A DNA stretch of 64,000 nt, taken from contig BSDZ01000103.1 in the NCBI GenBank assembly GCA_030268105.1, positions 434,001 to 498,000 of the forward strand, written 5' to 3'. The translations under genes were made by a program, and so were the position numbers. The stretch comes from Volvox africanus (taxonomy: Eukaryota > Chlorophyta > Chlorophyceae > Chlamydomonadales > Volvocaceae). Position 1 is the first letter of the stretch, and every line of letters starts with the position of its first letter. Shown one piece after another: positions 57,022-64,000 of the stretch. The notes under the pieces are model-generated. The model saw nothing but the letters and a program-made list of their open reading frames with translations, was not told where the DNA came from and made no database searches.

Positions 57022-60000
57022 CATGTATGCATGCGCGCCCGTATGTACCTGTCCATGAATCTATAAAATGCTACCTAAGCTATCTCACGGAGCACATATT
57101 GGGGGCCCCGCCCTTTTTCCGTTTTCAAGGAATTCGACACCACTCTTCTTTTCCTAAGGTTCATTCTATCAGATGCAAGTTATAGTTCTATGCAAGGATG
57201 CACATTCATGCAAGCAAGCATGCAACGCGGGCACAATAGCCGAATTCGACCTTTCAATCCAATCCTCTGCCTCCTGCAGGAAATCTTGCCATGGGCAAGG
57301 CGGCATACGCTTCAGGTGGCTACTATCCTGCCTCATGGGCGGTGGATGGCAACATCTCCACCATCGCATCCACATATCCGGACTACTACTACAGATGGCT
57401 GTCGATTGATTTGGGTGCCAGATACGACATCAGCCGCATTGTGTTGTGGAATGATGATACAGGGAGTTGCTGCTACAACGACCTACTGAATTCAGAGATC
57501 CGTGTTGGTCCGTACAGGATCACGTCTCAAGATGAAGCGAACAACCTTATGAATAACAACACATTGGTTTGGACGCCAAATTCCAGCTCTATTGGATACG
57601 ATGTCGGCCAGCCCTACACAATGGATTTGAGTCCGCCTGTTATGGGCCGATGGATCACCGTCAAGGGGGCCACCTATTATTACTATGGCAGTGAGATGTG
57701 ACCCTGCACGCCCTACATATAAAAATATAACTATTGCGGTGGTTTTCGCATTTAAGGGTCAAAGAACAGATACATTTACTCATACAAGGCCAGTTGCAAT
57801 TATTATGATTCCTTGCTGGTTCGGTGTTATTATCCCTTGCTAGTGTCTGAGCACCCAATTTGAATGCAAAATAAAGTATGGTAGGCAAACAAATAGATAA
57901 TGTGGCAAAGGTAACAATTTTTAACAGATGTACTATTTCCGTAATGCTGTACCTTACGCAAGAGTTTCATCAATGTTTGCAAACATTTAAAAGATATCAG
58001 GACAATACAGTGTGTAGGCATTATATATATGTAAGGAACTATATATTCAGGAACTATATATTGGCAATATTTTGTCGTAATGGTTGATCAGTAGGTGTCA
58101 AAACCCTACCAGGCCGGGTGTATATCAACAGATTTAATGACTTGCTTGTTACTGGGCAACCGAATGTATAGCCTGGGGTTTATCTATTCCATGACATGTA
58201 CTCACTGTACGTTATGGATCGCAAACCATGTATTACTGACAAAGACACATTAACACAAAACACACCTTCATGTCGCAGGTTTGAGGATAGCGGAAATTGA
58301 AGTCTACGGAAAGCTTTGTAAGTCCTTGCTTGCCCCCCCTTCCCCTATCTAAGTTTAAAAGAAGATAAAGAAAGGTACAGATTTTCACAAAGAATACCAG
58401 CTTGAGAATGGTTCAGAACGTTAAGGCGGCACTTGGATGGTGAAAGAACGTACTATGGACGTTATTTCAGATGAAGTACCTTCCCTTTTTATATAGCTTA
58501 AGAATGCTTCAGTACGTGTTAAAAATGGTGTTGTTTAGCTTGGTAGGAGTGTTCATTTTGCCAAGATTAAGTGGATCCAGCAAACTGTCTTGGATAGCAG
58601 TTGATGTAAAAACGATGGACCGCCTCTTGCTAGATAAACCGCAATGTTATGTTAGCAGCACCCAACACTCATTCATATGAACAATCCCCGAGAATGCATA
58701 AAGCCAACCAACTCATGTCCCGACGTTATGTTTTCCTTACCTGGGCACATCATGTGCGGATGCCGGTCCCCAGCTCCACCTTGGCCACCCTCGCCGCCCT
58801 TGCCACCGGTTCCAAGTCCTTCCCCACGCCCTCCTAGCCCTCCAAGCCCTCCAACGCCACGGCCCCCGCCACATCCTCCAGGCGCACTTGGAGGTGAGTT
58901 CCAGATCAAGTACGTGCAACGTAGCTCAATACAATCTCACGAGTGGCATTGTGATTGGTGCACCCCCACCTCGCTGGCTGGCTTGGGGCTGTAGCATATG
59001 TAAACGCCAGCCTTTGTTGCAAAATTGATTTTGCAATATTGCTATTTTTTGCCTGTGTTCTATCGATTGCTCTTGATGCAACACACAATCCAAGGGTAAC
59101 ATGGGTCTTGGTATATTATTATTGTAGATATGGATGGTCGTTTACGCATCTTTTCCCAACCAGGACATGTGTGCCAAAGCAAATGAAAACGGTTATCAAG
59201 CACTGAGGCAACTCTATCCTAGATAGTACTGTGCGTGATTAGAATGGACTATGGAACTCAGCAGTTCTTCCGTTGATAACGTCTCCTAATTGATCAATCA
59301 ACCGTACTTATTATATCTGTATATTTATAAAAAATCGGATAAGCCGAGCGTACCGCTCATACCGTAAATATTATGACCGTAGCGTTTGAAGTACTCCATA
59401 TTGGAGATAAAGCTGGTAGTTAACGTTTCACAGCTCAATCTTAGACCGTGCTTGATTTGAAGGAATTGATGAAGACCGTTAGTCCAATTGGTGTTTGTGT
59501 TAATTAGCCCCGTATTCCGATAATCAACGGGAGCTATAACCTCATACCCTTTTTCATTCCTAATAATTACGTAATCCTTTTCGGGGATCAAATTCTTAGC
59601 CGTTATGGCGTTTTTTTATCTAGCTGTAGATTTGTAGTTTTACAAATTGCTTTAAATGCTCAGGGAGCTTTACTTCATCGCGGGAGAGTAAGTCCTTGAT
59701 ATAATCTTCTAAATGTCCCGTTCTTAAAGCATTTATATCGTCAACTTTCCTAATACTACCTTCTTCGCCTTTAAAAACGATTTTCCTGCCCACTACTTCA
59801 AAAGGCTTATTGACGAATATCCACTCATTATCTATCCGGGCAAGACGGTAAAATATATTATAGGTGCATTAATATGAGTTCAACTATATCTACATTAGAG
59901 GAAGTTGCTAACCAGTTCCAAGTCTGGTGAGATAATAAAAAAATAGTAAATTTTCTCCTATTCCTCCTCATCTAAAAGCCCATGCCAGGCAATTATTAAC

Positions 60001-62010
60001 TTCATATTCAATATCACAAGTTGCTGCTGCCTTAAATATCAGTAGATCATGGTGCAATCCTTATTATTTCAGGATGTGATTTTTACGTTTGGTATTTTTG
60101 TAACACAACGCCATGAGTTGTACTAATCACGATGTGACTAAGCAAGCAATGCTTTGCCGGCTGCATGCAGAAAACCTTGCCATGGGCAAGACGGCATACG
60201 CTTCGGGGCGCTTCTATCCTGCCTCATGGGCGGTGGATGGCAACATCTCCACCATCGCATCCACATATCCGGACTACTACTACAGATGGCTGTCGATTGA
60301 TTTGGGTGCCAGATACGACATCAGCCGCATTGTGTTGTGGAACGATGATACAGGGAGTTGCTGCTACAACGACCTACTGAATTCAGAGATCCGTGTTGGT
60401 CCGTACAGGATCACGTCTCAAGATGAAGCGAACAACCTTATGAATAACAACACATTGGTTTGGACGCCAAATTCCAGCTCTATTGGATACGATGCCGGCC
60501 AGCCCTACACAATGGATTTGAGTCCGCCTGTTATGGGCCGATGGATCACCGTCAAGGGGGCCACCTATTATTACTATGACAGTGAGATGTGACCCTGCAC
60601 GCCCTACATATAAAAATATAACTATTGCGGTGGTTTTCGCAATTAAGAACATGCTATGCATGATGCTCAACGTATTTGACCTCTATCTGTATATGGGTCA
60701 GCTGGGCACATTATTACAGGCGGCGGACGACGGTTGTAGTATCATGATAATGATTAGGATGTCTAATGCTGACGTTAACTCGCGAGCTCTTTCTTAGGGC
60801 AGGATACAAGAAGGGTGGAGAGGGAGGTGTGGAAAAAGATACGGTTAATACAGTGCAGGTTAAATACATATTCGTAAGCATTGTATCTCTGTGTAAATAT
60901 CCGCCAAACTGTTTAGGCCCGATCAGAAGATGTCCAGTTTCCTGACCATCCTGGATATTAGCCTTAGATAACCCAGGATACTGCAGTAAGCTATGGTTGT
61001 ACACATATATAATCATGGCTTATGAATGTTATATTACCATTCTTATGAATATATTTATACATTTATGCTGACTTCAAGTGCGTTGATTGTGTTTATATAT
61101 ATGTATCTGTGTATATGTACATGTAACACATATATATGTATATACATACATATATACACACACACACATATATATATATTCATAAGAATGGTTATATAAC
61201 ATTCATAAGCTATGATTATATATGTGTATAACCATAGCTTACTGTAGTATCCTGGGTTCTCTAAGGCTGATATCCAGGATGGTCAGGAAACTGGATATCT
61301 TCTAATCGGGCCTAAACAGTTTGGCGGATATTTACATTATATATATATAGCCTCTCACCCTTTCATGAAGGGTCAACATCGATATATATATATATATACA
61401 GGGTTTTAGGATAGGGTAGGGTTTAGGGGTATAGGGTAGGGTAGGGTAGGGTAGGGTAGGGTAGGGTAGGGGTAGGGTAGGGGTAGGGTAGAGATAGGGT
61501 AAGGATATATAGATATATGTGAACCCTACCCTAAACCTAATCCTACATAAAAGGGTGAGAGGCAACACACTCAAAGTCAGTTTACCTTTACATATGTATT
61601 TGTATTATCAAAATGCTATATAATTCATCAGCCATTGTAATTGCATTATGCCGCAGGTTATTTGAGAGTAGCAGAAATTGAAGTTTACGGAATGCTGAGT
61701 AAGTAGTCCTTCCTTGCTTATCCTCTGGTCCTTGGATGTGTTCATTTTACCTTAATTTACTCAAAGCATCCAGCAAAGTATCTAGTGGCAGATGTCATAC
61801 CAACAACTGGAGAGTCGAGAATGCCTAAATACCACTAAATCACGTCACGTCACCCTGTTTCCCGTACCTGTATGTGCACATCGCGCATGCCGGTCCCAGC
61901 CCCACCTTCACCACCATCGCCTCCGGTTCCAAGTCCTTCCCCGCGCCCTCCTAGCCCTCCAAGCCCTCCGATGCCACGGCCCCCGCCACATCCTCCTGGA
62001 GTGTTTGGAG
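43432..62010 (+). CDS. Gene 2: secreted modular lectin with Pro-rich linkers (3' end not resolved)
   Basis: Exons chained by splice sites and phase: 43,432-43,732; 52,197-52,410; 52,608-52,723; 53,443-53,614; 53,766-53,832; 54,270-54,567; 57,280-57,690; 58,279-58,317; 58,774-58,893; 60,171-60,581; 61,657-61,698; 61,900-62,010. All junction phases agree. The product has a signal peptide, about 190 residues of unrecognised helical sequence, a long proline-rich rod, then two FTP + strand + Pro-rich modules. Likely extracellular and sugar-binding. The last exon ends in a good GTGAGT donor, but no further exon was found before 64,000. Intron 1 carries a dead copia and another intron carries bacterial DNA. 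Confidence 0.65.
43733..45600. other. Gene 2 intron 1, left part
   Basis: AT-rich, no convincing gene. A 70-codon minus frame at 44,326-44,538 has no recognised family. Confidence 0.5.
45623..49414 (-). pseudogene. Copia 2, decayed gag-pol
   Basis: Minus strand. Gag 48,425-49,372 (MSAADPNAWKD start; zinc knuckles CYTCGGDHLTRDC and CNWCGKPGHVEERC). The protease active site is lost. GAG-pre-integrase HHCC is at 47,900-48,100 and integrase D at HLDVCGPL. A second D (IRTDNGGGF) and E (QQNGKAEHLNRALL) lie in other frames at 47,540-47,730. An acidic region has an SGSG run (46,785-46,860). RT spans 45,892-46,700 with YVDA in place of YVDD after a small deletion. RNase H is truncated after GVLRYLSGTH. 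Many frameshifts; clearly dead and older than copia 1. Confidence 0.85.
49453..49541 (-). mobile_element. Copia 2 5' LTR (short, 89 bp)
   Basis: Minus strand TGTTGAGAATG...GACTTTAACA directly upstream of the gag leader. It matches the plus-oriented copy at 42,992-43,081. No 3' LTR is found near 45,600, so the left end of the element is deleted. Confidence 0.7.
49542..52196. other. Gene 2 intron 1, right part
   Basis: No gene recognised. Contains a CTAGCAG-rich stretch at 50,480-50,600 and a TA microsatellite at 51,312-51,375. A pyrimidine-rich acceptor lies before 52,197. Confidence 0.5.
52197..53832 (+). CDS. Gene 2 exons 2-5: unrecognised helical region
   Basis: Four exons (52,197-52,410; 52,608-52,723; 53,443-53,614; 53,766-53,832) with donors GTACGT, GTAAGT, GTACGA and GTACGT, and phases 1-2, 2-1, 1-2, 2-0 that fit one another. 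Text includes EVLHPMLRVFLQTQTGSVI, DQLLVLGQSLLSYLRHWG, REVVLDSLSVARTFVKSVLD and LLKLLDLAEDAVNAFYDDG, rich in Leu/Ala/Val with helix-like spacing. No family recognised. It may be a protein-interaction or assembly region between the signal peptide and the proline rod. Confidence 0.55.
54270..54567 (+). CDS. Gene 2 exon 6: proline-rich rod
   Basis: About 99 residues of PPRPP, PPSPP and PKPPSP units, starting NKPPPPRPPKPP and ending SPALSPDS. Donor GTAAGT at 54,568, phase 1. The acceptor is AGAG at 54,269 for phase 0. Confidence 0.7.
54568..57279. other. Gene 2 intron with minisatellite and microsatellites
   Basis: No gene recognised. GT runs at 55,594-55,618 and 56,982-57,016, a G-rich minisatellite at about 56,110-56,470, and a dispersed repeat at 55,548-55,680. 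Confidence 0.6.
56110..56470. repeat. G-rich minisatellite
   Basis: Imperfect tandem units built on GACGGGGGAC/GGGAACGCGG for about 350 bp, with many GGGG runs on the plus strand that could form G-quadruplexes. Confidence 0.75.
57280..57690 (+). CDS. Gene 2 exon 7: FTP domain body, module 1
   Basis: Acceptor CTGCAG, donor GTGAGA, phase 1 at both ends. NLAMGKAAYASGGYYPASWA, VDGNISTIAST, WLSIDLGARYDISRIVLW, vicinal cysteines in GSCCYND, SEIRVG, GRWITVKG. It is almost identical to 60,171-60,581. Confidence 0.75.
58279..58317 (+). CDS. Gene 2 exon 8: FTP closing strand, module 1
   Basis: LRIAEIEVYGKL between GTCGCAG and GTAAGT, phase 1. Confidence 0.7.
58774..58893 (+). CDS. Gene 2 exon 9: proline-rich linker, module 1
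   Basis: PPWPPSPPLPPVPSPSPRPP and further SPPTPRPPPHPPGALG; acceptor CCCCAG, donor GTGAGT, phase 1. Confidence 0.7.
59325..59855 (-). pseudogene. SecA-like (SecA DEAD-type) fragment, frameshifted
   Basis: Minus strand. Two open pieces in different frames, broken at an A run near 59,610-59,620. The upstream piece has WIFVNKPFEVVGRKIVFKG and LRTGHLEDYIKDLLSRDEVK. The downstream piece has VIAPVDYRNTG, NWTNGLHQFLQIKHGLRLS and IYGMSGTLG. The run VDY-TG, W-GLHQFLQIKH, SN-YF-YG and Y-G-(T/S)GTLG is characteristic of SecA ATPase domains and SecA-like proteins of intracellular bacteria. It is truncated at both ends and not functional. Confidence 0.7.
59874..60060 (+). pseudogene. Small helix-turn-helix protein remnant (bacterial, mobile-element type)
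   Basis: ATG at 59,874 gives MSSTISTLEEVANQFQVW then TGA. The continuation in another frame reads PIPPHLKAHARQLLTSYSIS and QVAAALNISRS, a helix-turn-helix-like segment. The pattern recalls short HTH proteins accompanying bacterial insertion sequences, but the family is not certain. A frameshift is present. Confidence 0.5.
60171..60581 (+). CDS. Gene 2 exon 10: FTP domain body, module 2
   Basis: Same length (411 bp) and phase as exon 7 with only a few substitutions (ENLAMGKTAYASGRFYPASW). Identity runs on into the intron to about 60,642, so the copy is a recent segmental duplication. Confidence 0.75.
60891..61337. repeat. Fold-back element
   Basis: Arms 60,891-61,054 and 61,172-61,337 are inverted copies (for example CCGCCAAACTGTTTAGGCCC against GGGCCTAAACAGTTTGGCGG) around an AT/CA-rich loop. 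Likely a MITE or fold-back transposon in a gene 2 intron. Confidence 0.85.
61350..61563. repeat. Second fold-back repeat with a TAGGG-repeat loop
   Basis: Outer arms CCTCTCACCCTTT (61,351) and AAAGGGTGAGAGG (about 61,550) enclose tandem TAGGG units at 61,401-61,503 and a reverse-strand CCCTACCCTAAACC segment. The TTTAGGG-like edges recall plant-type telomere repeat. Confidence 0.8.
61657..61698 (+). CDS. Gene 2 exon 11: FTP closing strand, module 2
   Basis: YLRVAEIEVYGML between CCGCAG and GTAAGT, phase 1. Confidence 0.7.
61900..62010 (+). CDS. Gene 2 exon 12: proline-rich linker, module 2
   Basis: PPSPPSPPVPSPSPRPP and further SPPMPRPPPHPPGVFG; acceptor TCCCAG, donor GTGAGT at 62,011, phase 1. 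Very similar to exon 9, so the whole module was duplicated. Confidence 0.7.
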
Positions 62011-62788
62011 GTGAGTTTGAGACCACTTAACCCCATCTGTTGGCTGGAATACCAAGTTCTGACGCGGCCATAGCTCTGGTGACATGTTCTCATCGCTGGG
62101 TCCATTGCATAGTACTTATTTTACATGGTGGAAGAATATATATAGAGAGAGTGCAAATTATGCTCAAGTGTAGATATTGGTGCCCAAGGAAGTACAAGAA
62201 TGAAACGTAGAATTAAAATTATGCAATGTTTGCACAGGCCTATGTATTAAGTACCATGTAAGTGGATCTCTCAGTGGGTAATGATAATAATATAGTACGC
62301 CGGCCATGTGTAAAGGGGGTGGGGAACTGAGGGTTTGCATAGCCTTCCCTGTATGCCCGCACCACGGGGTAAAGGGGCGAAAGCAGCGGCATACGAACGT
62401 CTGTCATACCGCAATCGTCACTCCCTCACTAAAGCCCACGGGCGTTCCCGCATGCAAGCACATACTGCCAGGCAGACGCACAGGCAACTCCCTGACTAAC
62501 ACAAAGAAATACAAGGGCGCAGCAAGAGGGAACACAACCCTGCCAACTACTGGCTGGGCTAATTAGTCTGAAAGGCCATTCAGAGCTAACTAGGCTTAAT
62601 TACCCCTTAATTTACCCAGCCTATGGTTGCTTCGTGCTTCATCGTGGTCTCCAGGGGCATCCCACCGTGTTCGATGTGTCAGGTCACTGTCTGCAGAGCA
62701 TTAGCAGATGCGGCAGTGGCTCGAACAAAGACTGACAGTGGGAAGTAGGCAAGCTGCTGCATTTATTGTAGGCCACTGCAAGCCAGCT
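62011..62788. other. No gene recognised
   Basis: Intron or intergenic. No FTP exon or stop exon for gene 2 was found. Confidence 0.5.
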
Positions 62789-63079
62789 TCACTCAGTCCG
62801 ACTGAGGGGTAATGACTGATTAATAACCGGCAGGTTCAGGGCGATAACTGTGGTAACCAACTGGAGCCCGCCAATCGTTTCTTGCTGCTGCTGCTGTCGT
62901 ACAGCTATTCGCGTCTCCATGCTGCCCATGCATACCAGTTCCAACTTATCTATGTGAAGGTGCTGGCTAAAAGTATTAATGACCGCTAGGAAGGCGGCCA
63001 CGGACTGCTCCCTGTCAATCATAGCTTCATTATCATCTACAAACTGCCAGGCTACAGTGCGGTCTGGGTCTGATTGATT
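62789..63079 (-). CDS. Putative last exon of a minus-strand gene, unrecognised
   Basis: Minus strand from acceptor TTTTATAG (63,080) through NQSDPDRTVAWQFVDDNEAM, REQSVAAFLAVINTFSQHLH, a QQQQQ run and LPVINQSLPLSRTE to a stop at 62,789. Hydrophilic, protein-like and open for 96 codons. A further open minus-strand stretch at about 63,325-63,490 (TMEKETQVVLREVDLVVKLV) may be the preceding exon. Family unknown. Confidence 0.35.
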   Translation of the reverse strand, partial: NQSDPDRTVAWQFVDDNEAMIDREQSVAAFLAVINTFSQHLHIDKLELVCMGSMETRIAVRQQQQQETIGGLQLVTTVIALNLPVINQSLPLSRTE

Positions 63080-63499
63080 CTATAAAACACAAATGTATGT
63101 ACAACTCCAACACCCGCTGCAACTATACACATACACCTGCACCTATCTAGTGCTCCCCACTCCTCTTCCATCTCTGGCCGCCCATCTCACTCATGCTCTT
63201 CTTGGCCAGCAGCGCATTCATAACTTGTCAAAAATCTATAGCTAACCCTGTGCCATCTGACAACCTTTGCGGTTGTGAATTATGATGAAGTAAAACACGC
63301 AAAAGAGCGCTCCACACAAGTACCACCAGAAGCAGAAGTATTGGACAACTCCAGAGCTGCGTGGACCAGCTTTGAATGCAGTATTGCCACTAGTTTTACT
63401 ACTAGGTCCACCTCCCTCAGCACCACCTGCGTCTCCTTCTCCATCGTCACCTGGCTCGCATGCCCCACTCTAGCTTGTTTTGCAAGTAACTCTCTACAG

Positions 63500-64000
63500 C
63501 TATTATGAGGGCAGCCTGACCCCTTGTTCTAGGATGAGCGGGTTTATATTAGGATTATTAGCACTACTTACTATAACTCGTTACAGAGGATGTGAAACAA
63601 CAAATTTGGACTTGGAAATGATCCACATGTTAAACCTTGTTGTTTGCTTGGCTGGCCTGCAGTGCACTACGGGATGCACGGCGGCCATTGTATGTTTTTC
63701 AGTGACCAGTTGTTTTGGTAACCCAAAAATGTTTTGGACTTCAGAAGCAGTAACGAGGAAAACAAATTAGTCGGAAAGTAAGGTGGTTACTTGTGATGCA
63801 TGTCACAGGGTGTAGAATCCTGGGGTGACAATTAATAACATAAATCTTAACAATCAGTTAAAATGTTAAGATGTTAAAATCTCCTAATTCGGTCCTCAAT
63901 CTAGGAGGAGATCATAGAAAGATAACAGATGTTTGTGGAGGGTTAAAGAGACTACCTCTGGTTCGTGGGCCGCTGTTGTATCTCTGTTGTGTCCGCCTAC
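63500..64000. other. No gene recognised
   Basis: Short frames only; one plus frame (63,480-63,770) without family resemblance. Confidence 0.4.

Larger units (their letters stand above)
59300..60100. other. Second bacterial DNA insert, in a gene 2 intron
   Basis: AT-rich block holding two divergently oriented, broken bacterial genes (SecA-like on minus, helix-turn-helix on plus) between host exons 58,774-58,893 and 60,171-60,581. Composition and gene type resemble the 1.2-4.1 kb insert. Edges approximate. Confidence 0.65.

Overview
The window looks like nuclear DNA of a volvocine green alga (a Volvox relative is the best guess). The reasons are GT-AG introns, modular secreted lectin genes with pherophorin-style PPSPPRPP exons, a TGTAA polyadenylation-type motif, Ty1/copia and chromodomain Ty3/gypsy retrotransposons, and degraded bacterial (Rickettsiales-like) DNA inside introns. 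Species identity is inference; no rRNA or organellar marker is present.

Layout. 1-7.0 kb: the 3' part of a + strand lectin gene (gene 1). It has fucolectin/F5-8C-type (FTP) exons, a proline-rich exon and a SUEL-type galactose-lectin exon. Its 3.8 kb intron carries about 2.9 kb of broken bacterial genes: SDHAF4/DUF1674 tail, rsmE, rnhB and unrecognised fragments. 7.0-9.4 kb: intergenic, with adjacent palindromes and a CA microsatellite. 9.4-41.6 kb: a retrotransposon nest at least four levels deep. An old gypsy-type LTR was split by a copia element (10,335-41,432, TSD GTTCT). The copia was split by a minus-strand gypsy (14,437-39,826, TSD GTTTC). Inside that lie a minus-strand gypsy copy (C), a fragment of a plus-strand gypsy (H), and a plus-strand gypsy (B, 22,408-29,625, TSD CGTGT) inserted in the integrase of H. 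The B/H junction has expanded into a tandem array of 1,732-bp LTR + integrase-3' units (29,626-38,284).

43.4 kb to at least 62.0 kb: a second + strand lectin gene (gene 2). It starts with a signal peptide, followed by an unrecognised helical region over four exons, a long proline-rich exon, and two near-identical FTP modules each ending in a proline-rich exon. Its first intron (8.5 kb) holds a decayed second copia. Another intron holds a second bacterial fragment (SecA-like plus a helix-turn-helix remnant). 60.9-61.6 kb has two fold-back repeats, one with a TAGGG-repeat loop. At the right end there is a probable minus-strand gene (62.8-63.5 kb).

How it fits together: the host genes encode modular extracellular sugar-binding proteins whose module exons are nearly all bounded by phase-1 introns, so they can be duplicated without frame loss. 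Both host genes carry bacterial DNA in introns. The middle 30 kb is selfish DNA reshaped by LTR-LTR recombination.
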